Origin: Labyrinthula sp. Ha | Lineage: Eukaryota; Sar; Bigyra; Labyrinthulida; Labyrinthulaceae | DNA: 64,000 bases | NCBI GenBank assembly: GCA_015227615.1 | Contig: JAALGZ010000047.1 | Span: 1-64,000 of the forward strand | Direction of reading: 5' to 3' | Shown here: one piece after another, positions 36,405 through 51,146 of the stretch | Layout of the letters: each line of letters begins with the position of its first letter | How positions within the stretch are numbered: position 1 is the first letter of the stretch | Notes under the pieces: generated by a model | What the model saw: only the letters and a program-made list of their open reading frames with translations | Database searches by the model: none | Told to the model about the DNA's origin: nothing | Made by a program: the position numbers and the translations under genes

Positions 36405-37291
36405 CTAGAAATAATTTCTATCAACCTGGTACCTCTGGAAAACAGTTCTTCTTCCATCACTTCCTGCAAAGCAAGGTTGCTCTACTTGAACTCGCTGCTC
36501 AACTGGGTAAAAACTAGGGGCATTTGGGTTTAAACTTTGCTCCCTATATACAGTCTTCTTCATACTCAACACTGGTCTTGCTAAAGGTACAATCTGAACA
36601 AGCAGATCATCCTCTTTGAGTTTATATCTCTTATCTTGATCCAATCTATACTTTGGCTGTCTATATTCTCGCGGTGCTGAATCTACCAATGAGTATGGAG
36701 ATAAATTAGGATCCACAAAATTAAGCTCAAATGCTCTGTTTCGCACAGTATTATACAACGCAGAAAACTCCGCTGCACTTACATCAGTATTAAATCCAAT
36801 CAATGAGTAAAAGTAGCCTTCTAGAAGGTTGAGCTCTTCTAATGGCAATCCACACATCTCAGCAAAATGCGCATTGAGATAATACTTATCATCTTGATAC
36901 TTACAAGCTGCAAGAAGACATACTGTAATTACTCTGTGAACATTGAACCGATTCAGTACTAATGCCGGGAAACGGTCTCCTTCGGGAAATGTTAACCGGT
37001 CGATGTACACCATCAGGATCGTAAAGACTTCATTCGTACATCCAGCGTAGGTTGAAATTCTATTAAAATAGTCTTTTAGAGGAAAGTAGCATTCAAAGGC
37101 GCCCGCGAACTGAAAGATTAAGAAGAAAAAAGAAGTACGTTGGCAGTTGTGGAGTTTTTTTCTTCATGTTTTTCGCCTTGTTGGGTCCAGCGTTCTAGAA
37201 TGTCAGCACAAACGTTTAAGTATGTTTCCATTCCAGGGTATCGGTCCACAGGGTATCCAGAAGCTGAAGAGATTTGTTGTCTGGGCTGCAT
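36405..37291 (-). CDS. Pho80-like (P/U-type) cyclin, two exons
   Basis: 285 aa from exons 37291-37139 and 37109-36405, with a 29-nt intron. The fold region is FAGAFECYFPLKDYFNRIS..., then TILMVYIDRL, with NRFNVHRVITVCLLAACKYQDDKYYLN and LPLEELNLLEGYFYSLIGFNTDVSAAEF, which matches the Pho80/cyclin-U family (KxxDDxxxxNxxFA, GxxxxELNxLE, Fxxx). Such cyclins bind Pho85-type CDKs and link nutrient or growth signals to the cell cycle. The C-terminal 90 residues are polar and have no counterpart I recognise. The ATG at 37291 is upstream of the splice and gives a reasonable length. Confidence 0.87.
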
Positions 37292-37678
37292 TTGTTTTTT
37301 TGAGAGGTTTACGTCGTGTTTACGGATTATGCTCGTTGTTGAGAAAAGGTGTGTCAGATTGTAAAGTAAAGTAACAAATCAAAAAGTATGAATGGAAAGC
37401 TTTAAAGCTGTATGTGTAATGTTATTGAGCTCCTTGAAGTTAAGCCGATATGGGTCAATGAAATCGATATATTCGGTTTTAATGAAACAACGAGTGAATT
37501 GTTACTTCGAACCAGGGTGTGGTAATGCACCACCGTGTTTTGTTCCGAAGAGAACACTTTTGGCGTGCAAACTGTATTATAAGAACAGAATTTGTTCTTT
37601 GCGGAAGAAGTCTTTAGCAGTGTGTGGAAGGGAAAACGCTTAAGAAAAACGTAGAGTTAATTAGCATGTATATAATAA
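37292..37678. other. Spacer between cyclin and kinase-phosphatase genes
   Basis: About 390 bp lacking a supported gene; an 83-codon frame on the plus strand (37392-37643) has no domain. It probably holds the cyclin promoter and the 3' end of the kinase gene. Confidence 0.4.
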
Positions 37679-41913
<4,235 letters not shown>

Positions 41914-44900
41914 GGGATTTGTTTCTTTCTTTGTATCTTCTTGTTCTAATCATAAGATATATTTTGGGCAATTAATGTATTAGATTTCCCAAAAAAACAT
42001 TTATAGAACACAATTAAATATAGTACTAATTTCTCTTACTTAAGGGTGTAGAAAGAAGAAAAACATAATTCAGATATTATTATTTCTCGAAACTAGATTG
42101 GAGTTAATGAAAATTTCAAGGCTGTTCAAAAAATGCATGAGATCTAATCTCTGTTGCATTAGATATGTCATGAAGGTAGGGATGTATAGCTAGAAACACA
42201 AGTTACGATTTTTCTAGTTCTCTTTTTTTTTAGTTTTTAATTTTAGGTGCTCATTTTTATTCACTTTCAATATTTTATCTTTTTTCTGTGTTTCACACAA
42301 TTTTTGGCACCTTCTCGCATCTCATGTTTTACGTTTGCTTTCACCGAAACTACTCTGACTAATACTTGGAGATGAAATTTTTGCTGAGATATATCACTCT
42401 ATTTAAAACCAATAAGCTCGAGCGTTCAGTATTTTTGGTTTCCTGTTTAGTGAGTCTGATTCATGTTTTTCAATGTCTTGTTAACATATTATTATCGCAA
42501 AGGTTAGGTAATAAGAAAAAATCTAGGAAGTATGGAATTTCGAGACTTGAATACATGCTCCATTACGCATAAAGGATTTTAAATTTGAATAAGTATTGAT
42601 CAAAGTTTTCAGGATTTCGCGTTCTCAATTTTCCTGCTCGTTTCAGCTCTAGCCGGACATCTCTACCTGTGCATGCTATATATGTGGGCAAACTGATATA
42701 GGACGATGGCACTGAGCAGACATAGCAGAGCTCATATTGTATTGTAAACAGCGGATTAGTGAATTGGGGTAAATTTAAAGCACTGACTTGATAAGAATTA
42801 TTTGCAATCTAACGAAAAATATTTTTATTTTAATTGCAACAAGGGACTGGTGAATACGATTTGTAGCAAATGATTCTTACTTTATTTTTGACTATGGACT
42901 AGTGTTATTAATCATTCAAATAGCAGAAGAACTAGTAGAATCAGTCAATAAGAAAATGTTGGTAAAACAATTATTGAAAAAACGTTGATGAACCAATTCC
43001 GTCTCCGAAATAGAACTTAAGGCTAGCTGTTCACAGTTAGTAGAAAGAGTTAACCTGTAAAGCGTGAATATTTCCCAGACTATTCTCTCAATTTACTTAA
43101 GATCTATGCCAACCACTAACTATCAGACTAACTTGCACTATGTAGCAACTCTTCACAGCACTGAACGAGGCTATATTGGACATATTCATAAGTTTTTTAG
43201 TCATACCACATTCCCCATGTAGAGACTCCAGGAGACCAAGTCAGTTACTCAGAAACTTCCTCGTTGTTGAAATCGAGTACGTAAGAAGCTCTCAACTATA
43301 ATCTGGGGATTTAAATAGAGAGAATTTGGTGTTGGTGTTTGCAAAGACCCGATACTCTTAATATATCTATGAAAACACTAGATAACTAGTTTTTTTCAAA
43401 ATATCAAGTCTATGGATATTACCCTGTCATTTGCTCAGGTTTTGGGTATTTAGTCTAAGCGTGACAGTCCTGTGCGAAAACAGTTCCAAATGTTTGTTTT
43501 CAGCTAGACACAAAATAGATGATGATTGAAACTCAAATAATGTACAGTCTCTACACGGCAGAACTATATCCCTAATAGAGTCTATAAGATATTTTTTTAA
43601 TGCGAGGATACATCAGTTGCCACTCATTTATGAGAGCTATTAGAGAATACATATATGTGTATTAGGATGAGATTGGGTTGATCACAGTTGCTCTGGATAA
43701 CTTTTCAAATCGCAATAAAAAAATCTCACTCAAACGACTAGTCCATTGTCCGTTATTTACAAATATGAAATTTATCTTAGGTAGAACACCTATACTGGAT
43801 AGATCCTGAACGTTAATACATTTGATCAAGCTTAAGTACAGAATTCTTAAGAAAACTGAGGTGTTGACATGACTATATGAGTATCGGTCAGACAAATAAA
43901 AATACACGAGTTAGATAACGTAAAAGCATTTTTGACTAAACTGGAGGAGCTAAATTCATGAAAAAGGATTCCAAATAATAAATCTAGTAACTATTTTTCA
44001 TTTGCCGTCTACTGAGAACTCATTTGAAGATACATAAATTTTCAACAGTCATTTAACTTCTGACAAAGTATCCGACAGCTTCAAGATATGAATATTACCT
44101 CGATACCTGTTTACCAAGCTAAAGAAGCATATATCTTATTTTTAATGTCTAATATTTTGTAATGGATAAAGAATCTCGAGTTAGAATTTTAACACAAGTT
44201 CCTATGCTATGAAACTTCCCTCAAAGTTTAACCTTTTGCAACGGTTTCTCTAGTTTAAGGGTGAGTATTAACTCAATTTGCTGAAAGATTAGCCTAATGC
44301 CATCTTCAAACCTGTATCCCATCCCTTGTGACCAATTTCATGGCTGTAACTTTCTGCCTGTGGTATTTAGGTCGGCATTTGACCAAAGTCTCATTGCGGG
44401 AAACCATTAATAGCCCCATAAGAGTACAAAATTGTAAACAATATGTACCACATAGACTATTATTTATTTCTAGGCCTGTTTTCAAAATCACTTTTATTTG
44501 ATTGAAGAAGACAAGATATGGTTTGAATTTACAGATGCATGAGCATTTACCATTATTCATAAATATGATAGCTTAATTCTCTGGAGTTGTTAGCAAGTCT
44601 CTTATAACAAAAAACTCTTTTTCTCTAAGTAAATAAAAAAAAAGAGATTATCTTCAGCAATCCAGACAGGTAAGATATTAGTCAAAATTTAGCCCATTTA
44701 TTATCAATACCATATTTTCTATATTATTCTGCTATTGGGAATTAACATTTTAGTAAACTTCATAGAAGGTATCGTTCTTACTTAGCCTTTGGTATTGTGC
44801 TATAAGGGCCATGCTTCAACAAATCAAACAAGGAGCTAAGTCTAATCCAGGAAGTCAGCGCATAGTGAGCAGCCCACACATACTAAAATGTTCTGTTCTT

Positions 44901-46304
44901 AGTTTACTAATAATCCGCAGAATATATGGTTAAACAACGATTGCAATAAGAGATCAAAGGAGATAAGAATATCATGGCTACAAATTATCTTTTATTCCTG
45001 GTAATCAATGTAATCAAATGGATAACCCTAAATGAAAAGCTTTATATAGGCTTTTAAGTTAAATGGTAATGCTCATGATTAGTTGTAAGCAAGTTTTCCC
45101 ACTCCGGATATAAAGAAAATGGTGTGTAAGATCTTAGATTTTATTGTTGTTTGCCACTAAAAAAGGATATCAAAGAAGTAATTAAATCAAATCACCTGTT
45201 ACTTACCTGTAGTAATGGAATCTGACTTGTACAAGGTATGACACGACATAAGTCGCTAAGATAGAGAGGAGCTAACGAGTTACACTAGGCTATAATCTAA
45301 ACTACAAGCACTAGCTAAACCCAGTTATATCATAATTTCTTTTGGTGAGAAAATAGTGACTATAGCATTACTTGAACATAATTTGTAGGAAAACCTTTGT
45401 AATTATGAAGCTATGAAATGAGTTAATTCTCATCTCCACTTTGGGCCAAAAAATAAAACAATTTTTTCGTTTATGCATACTAAGGTCTATTACGTTTCCT
45501 TGCTCTTTACTCAGCGCCTACACCAATAAATCGATAATTCTATTACCAGTAACTCTTTCATAATATCATGTCCCCAGTCACTACTGCTTTGAAAAACCAA
45601 CTCAACTTACCTTTAATAACCTTAACCTAAGAGTTCCATGGATTTGGAAGATGTTATTAAAGTTTAGTAGTCATGATCAAAATAAAAGATATGAAGGCAT
45701 TTTCGTACTACAGTAAATGTGTATAAACTGAAAAAGAAGCGTCAAAACTTAGTACTTTAAAAAGGAGTCGCTATAAGTTGCAAGCATGATGCTCAACATC
45801 TCTGGATCACTCTTTCGTAAGAAAAATAAGGAGGTAAACGTAACGCAATGCTTTCTGGGGCCTTTTGACACAGCATTGACAAAGATGAATGTCTACAAAT
45901 TGTACTTCTTCACTCTTGTTTTTCTTCTTTGAACTAGCTTTGAAAAAGGCATTTTATTTTCTTAATTACCAACAAAAATAAAAAAACAAAATCAAACTAA
46001 TTGTGTTTGTACAAGCATATGTATTGTATAAAGAAACGATTCTAGTACGATTGAACTGAAAGTACCACAATTTTATTTCCTGTAAAACTTTCTATACTTG
46101 CTTTTGTTAATCTTATGTCACTTTGTACATATTAAAAAAAAATATACAACAGGCAACTACGTAATATAAAAATCTATTAACTGTACTAAAATTCACAGCT
46201 CTTTTCGCTTGGACACTTAATCTATAACAAATTAACTAGTTAGTACTGATTATGGTTGAAAGTAAATAACACAACATGAAACTTCATTTACATCCAGTCT
46301 CAAA
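41914..46304. other. Long gene-poor spacer
   Basis: No supported gene in about 4.4 kb. Short frames (42366-42572, 43662-43907, 44306-44560) show no domain. No RNA gene pattern was recognised. Confidence 0.5.
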
Positions 46305-46970
46305 TCAAACAATGTTTTTTGAATCATATGTTTCTTTTGATTCCTTGATGATTTCAAAAACCTCTCTTGTCGCGTGAAAGAATTTGTTTCCAAGTTTGAA
46401 AGTCATGAATTTATGATTTTCAGGATAAGCAATACCAGGTTCTGATTCTTCAATATCTGATGAGTTCCAATAATAAATATTTATTTTTTTTCTATGTGCA
46501 TCATAAATATCTTCTCCAATACAAAAACAGAAAGACTTCCATTTTATTGGATCTAATTTTCTCTTATACACAATAACTCCATTATCATAGAGCAAGTAAA
46601 TATTCCTTACTAAATCCAACCTACTCTTTGATCTATTTGTATATAAAACATCATTTATAAAAAAAATATTGCACCAACAAAGAAAAAGGAAAGCAGTGAA
46701 TAGGACAAGTGAATATCCTAGAAAAAAAAGAATAGATACAAAGTTTGTTCCTGAATCAGCAGAGTAACAACTTGATAGCAACTGATCAAAATATTCCTTT
46801 ACTATAGGTTCTCGTGGATAGTTTGAGAAAGGTTTTTTTTCTGGAACAAGGATTGATTGAAGGGAAAGGTGAGAAAATTTGTGGTGTACTTCCTCAAGCA
46901 AGGTTTCTACATCTCTCAAAGCTTCGTTTCTCAATTTTTCTTGTGTAGGAATAGGGTGAAAGTAACTCAT
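46305..46970 (-). CDS. Single-pass membrane protein of unknown function
   Basis: 221 aa, A/T-rich, ending in TGA. Residues 1-85 are polar and helical (LRNEALRDVETLLEEVHHK). A hydrophobic segment of about 28 residues lies at 88-116. The part after it is predicted beta-rich (YLLYDNGVIVYKRKL, KINIYYWNSS) and could be a small domain in the cytosol or lumen. The hydrophobic stretch starts with a GTATCTATTC and TTTTCTAG pair resembling an intron of 22 nt, but removal breaks the frame, so I read it as coding. I do not recognise the family. Confidence 0.55.
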   Translation of the reverse strand: MSYFHPIPTQEKLRNEALRDVETLLEEVHHKFSHLSLQSILVPEKKPFSNYPREPIVKEYFDQLLSSCYSADSGTNFVSILFFLGYSLVLFTAFLFLCWCNIFFINDVLYTNRSKSRLDLVRNIYLLYDNGVIVYKRKLDPIKWKSFCFCIGEDIYDAHRKKINIYYWNSSDIEESEPGIAYPENHKFMTFKLGNKFFHATREVFEIIKESKETYDSKNIV

Positions 46971-47910
46971 AATGTAAAATTGCTAAACAAGATAAGAATT
47001 AACTTGTGATTAAATGTTTCTGGTTTAGTCTTCTCTTGTTTCTACTTTCTAGTAAAGCGTATACAGTATTCAGCTTTTCAACCAGTTTCTGCGAAACATG
47101 TATGGTAATGCACTCTCGAAGTTGAGGTTCGAAATCATTTAATCGAGTTTGGTTCTAAACCAGGATAAATAGATTAGATCCAGGACGTAAAAGATTGGTT
47201 AAAGGGTTATTTCTGTCTCTAAAACCTCTATAGAGTATATTTGTATGCTTAAGAACTACAATTAAAATTTTCTCTTGCGAAACAATTTACCGATGGGCAA
47301 CGAAATAGCTGGTATCAGACTGTTAAGAATACATACCCATAGAAAAACTGATGATAAGAGGTTGATAGAGGGGTATACTACATAAAAAGTATTTTAAAAT
47401 ATCCAAACTTATTCATGATAAAGTGGTCAGTACCTTTCCACTTAGGATATGTTCACTCAGTGAAGAGTGTTCAAGGAGCTTCAAAGTTATCAAACTCTGC
47501 TTCTAAGAGCTAACAAAAAAAGATTCAGTGCTTATAATTCAAATAACATATGAATTATGCGAAATTTTGGTGGTAAATAATTTTACATAGTATTATTTTA
47601 TTATATTCTGAAACTTATCATGGGGTTGTTGAACGACATGAACTTCGAAAACCCTATAATAAGAGAATAAGTATATATAAAATCACAAAGACTTGGCATC
47701 GATATAAACCCAATCTCCGGCCGTAAAAGTTTTTTACCAGCTTACGATGTCAAGTTTAAGCAATTCTAGTTTTTATGGTATTAATGTGTGAGTTAGTATC
47801 CAGCCCCATACTTGGTAAGGTAAACAAGTATTAGAAAACATAGACAATGGAGTATGAACTTCCACCAATTACATTTAATACTTTTATATTGAATGGCCTA
47901 ATTCTATATG
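46971..47910. other. Non-coding spacer
   Basis: I see no gene here. Confidence 0.4.
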
Positions 47911-48556
47911 TTAATCTTTAATTTTGCGGATTAAATAACTTAAGCCTCCAGATTTTATTCTCTTATCCAGCAACTGGAGAATAAACTCAACAGGCTTAAT
48001 TATTTCCTCAACATCCATCTCATTCTTGAATATTTCTAAAAGAAAAAAGGGTAATTACAATCAAGGCTAGTTAAAAAATCAGGTTACCTCGAATAAATGC
48101 AAAAAAAAACATCATACGATCACTACACATGATGTTTTCAGTCAACATTAAGTGAATCAAGGCAGACAACTTCGAGAGATCAAGAAACCTTACTTTTTCC
48201 TCCAGTTGATCAGCTTTTCTAAGAATAAAAAAGAGGAATGCAAGATTTTCTTTCATATGTAAGCTATTAGATAGTTGGACCAAATACTATGTGAATTTAC
48301 CCAGTTAGAACATAATGTGTTAATGGCGACCTGTTTTCCTAATAAGCTGCCATCAGTAGCACCTTATAAGACAGGAAGTGCCCTTTTATGCCGATAAAGA
48401 CATAATATAGCCAGGGCCAAATTTCTAGATATATTCTGTAAGTCATATACCTTGTTTGTAATTTTTTCAGGAGCTTCAGATTGAGGAGAAAGGGACACCA
48501 GCGTCCACGGTAATAATAAAGAGTATTAGGCAGAACCATATCAGTTTTAACGACAT
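47911..48556 (-). CDS. Possible multi-exon secreted or ER protein with short introns
   Basis: An ATG at 48556 opens a signal-peptide-like stretch (MSLKLIWFCLILFIITVDA). After a 25-nt GT...AG intron (48498-48474), the frame continues with APEKITNK and a helical NISRNLALAILCLYRHK segment. Provisional later introns: 48372-48339, 48311-48287 and 48087-48036. The last two exons encode an amphipathic helical region (LEEKVRFLDLSKLSALIHL, VEEIIKPVEFILQLLDK) ending in IRKIKD and TAA at 47911. An alternative joins 48300-48219 as one intron. The phases agree, but short GT...AG pairs are frequent at this composition, so this could be wrong. Arm-like helices behind a signal peptide recall SIL1-type proteins, only loosely. 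Confidence 0.36.
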
Positions 48557-48559
48557 TTC

Positions 48560-50680
48560 ACTATTCTCTACGTCACTAGAAATTGTATGCAAAAAATAGG
48601 GGTGCTTAATGAACACATAGATTGACCGTATTGTAGTTCAATTGAAAGCTTTATCTTTGGACTTATCGGCTTCTGGAAGAAATAAGAAACAAATAGCCAT
48701 TCTAGGGTGCTACTCCGAATAAGGAAATCAAGCACAGCGGCATCAACTATAAAAAATACAAGTACGTTAAGCTCTCTTAAAAGCATTGTTGCATAATTTT
48801 TCAATCATTTAATCTTAGGTAGTTTTCTTTTCTAGTGGCTATTTGTATACGTTTAGTGAAGTATAGACAGTCGTAAACTTATATTTAATTTTGTTTCCGC
48901 GGATACATACAGGACAATGTGCTCATTCTTTTGTATCTATCCAATCATATTTTTCCTGGGAATCATCAAGAAACTCAATTTCAGCTGGATGGAACTTTAT
49001 ATTCTTGAAGTGTCCAGAATGCTGCAGTAATCAACCGGAACACAATATATCTCAAGAACTTCCTCTGGAATATTTGCACACTTAATTCTTTACCTTTAAC
49101 TAACTGCACTAAGATTACTGTGATTTGATTGTTTTTTCTTATATTAATAACCCAGATAATTCCAATCACTTGCTGAAACTAACATATTGTCCCAGATTAG
49201 AGTTTTCTATGGTTTATCCACTCAATTCCCAGTTTTTAGTACTTGTATACATTTTTATTGACTTCTCCCTGCAGATATATATATATTGACTTTTTAATTA
49301 GGCTGCTAGCCCAAATTTTTTACTGTTATGAGAGTTCTGTGATCGTGACTAGCTACTTTGTATATAAACTAAGTTACTAATTCTAGGAGACTACATGTCC
49401 GATCGAAGCGAATGAAAGTTTGGTAATCTCGCTACTGCATTTGATTCTATACTCCCTTTAGCTTCAGCAGCAAAAATTCAAAAACATACCTTTTGCAATT
49501 ATAGCATAAGAGTTAGTACATCCATATGGTTAGAATATGTTAACTGGCCTATTACTTTTGCCTTTTTCAGGTTTCAGTTTTCAGCCTAGTCATAGTTTCA
49601 TAATTCCGTAAGTTTCAGCAAGAATATTGGTACATGGTCTTCACACAAATGTTAACACCTTGCTGTGTGCCAAGAATATTTTGTATTTCACTGAATCTTC
49701 AGAAAAATTAAATCTGTAATATAATAGTTTACTTGCACCAGTGTCAGCTGTAAATCACAGAGGTTCATAAGCTCCTGGAGCATGGTGAATAGATACATGA
49801 CATGTGTGTGCCGAATGAAGGTACAAGTTATGCAAATAACTGACACAATTTGTTAAATTCCAATCTTTTGATATTTTGTACTTATATTTTTGGTCTACTA
49901 CTTATAATACTTGTAACCTACACGATATAGATTTGTTCTGCTTACTCTATTGATGCTATTCATTCAAGTGAACAAAGTTAACAAGTTTAACAATATTTCA
50001 GATTGGAGGAACTATGTCATGAGACTTCAACACTATGGTTTCATGTATTTATTAAAAAAAAACAGAACCAGCTTTAATTTTGGCCAAAGTTTAAGTTAGT
50101 GAAGAATTCTAGAAGAAGTACTTCCTTTTTGAAGCCTCGTGGCAGCAATGACTCTTAAAGCTTAGTTAGAATCTATGACGAATGGGCTCTCGTTACAGCA
50201 TTCACAGCATCGAATCATTAAAAAAATATGACCATAGTTAGAAAAAATCTATGAATAAAAAATTTGGGTACAAATAAGACTAGATTATAATTCTAGTGAA
50301 ATTATTCTCTTTCATAGGGAGACTCGCTAGCTCAGCTGCATCTATAGTCACTAAGTCCAAATCTGAGACCAAATATGAAGAAGATGGAAATTCATGATAG
50401 ATATAATATCTAAAATATTAGAACTTATTCTAAACCTCAAGTCTTGTTTGTGCCATCAACTTTTTTGTTTCTCATGCTGCGGTTCAATAAATCATGATAG
50501 GTTTTGAAGAGGCTTTTTCATTAATTAAAATATTTGAATTTCCATATTTTCTAGTAAATAATATTTATTATATGTCTTTTATATTTTGTGATAACTATAA
50601 TTTTTTAGACGCTTTCTATCATTCTATTTATAATGAGAATGATACTATTTATCACTGGAATATGATTGTGCGGTAATATA
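48560..50680. other. Spacer with scattered coding-like fragments
   Basis: No complete gene. On the minus strand near 48930-49130 are short protein-like runs with a 29-nt GT...AG candidate intron (GTAAAGAATT...CCAG), but no start or homology was found. A TA-rich run sits at about 49275. A 60-codon A/T-rich frame (50494-50676) has no domain. Confidence 0.4.
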
Positions 50681-50989
50681 ATGTCTACAACACGATATGG
50701 CATTACCAAGAAATTAATATTTCCGAAATCTGAAGTTGTGAATAGAGAACCAGAGATGCTTTTTCAAAGAGTGGTTCAGTGGCTAGCAAACGAAATATTT
50801 GTGGAAAGGTTAGCGAACTCTCGTGTATTCCAAACATTCGCGCATAAAACACATAGTGGAATAACTAAAACGGCTGAAAACGTTCATTCCGGAGTGAAGA
50901 ATTTACAAAATCTGGACACCAAGCCAGCTCAAGGTTTCTTCTCTCAATTCAAGGAGGAACTTATAAAACAAAACACTAGAAAAAAATAA
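50681..50989 (+). CDS. Small hypothetical protein
   Basis: 102 aa from the ATG at 50681. The product is moderately basic, with FQRVVQWLANEIFVERLANSRVFQTFAHKTH as a conserved-looking core, and a Lys-rich end. No signal peptide or membrane segment is evident. The pattern recalls small mitochondrial or chaperone-like proteins, but I recognise no family. It lies 157 bp upstream of the eIF5B start on the same strand, so the two are tandem. Confidence 0.55.
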   Translation: MSTTRYGITKKLIFPKSEVVNREPEMLFQRVVQWLANEIFVERLANSRVFQTFAHKTHSGITKTAENVHSGVKNLQNLDTKPAQGFFSQFKEELIKQNTRKK

Positions 50990-51146
50990 ATGATAAATCT
51001 CTTCGTTTCTTATTTCATTTGTTATATAACCAGTACCTACCTCAACTTGTCGCTCCTAATACGTATCCGAGAATATTCAATAAGCTTCGATAAGTTATCG
51101 GAAACCGATAGATAATATGTCCATATAAGCCATTCTTTGAAACCAA

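Noticed and set aside
37392-37643. 83-codon frame between cyclin and kinase genes
   Set aside because: No domain and odd Cys-rich composition; likely chance.
48339-48539. Redoxin-like YRGRWCPF motif in a minus-strand frame
   Set aside because: Nothing else of a peroxiredoxin fold follows, and the overlapping frame with a signal peptide joins better to later exons.
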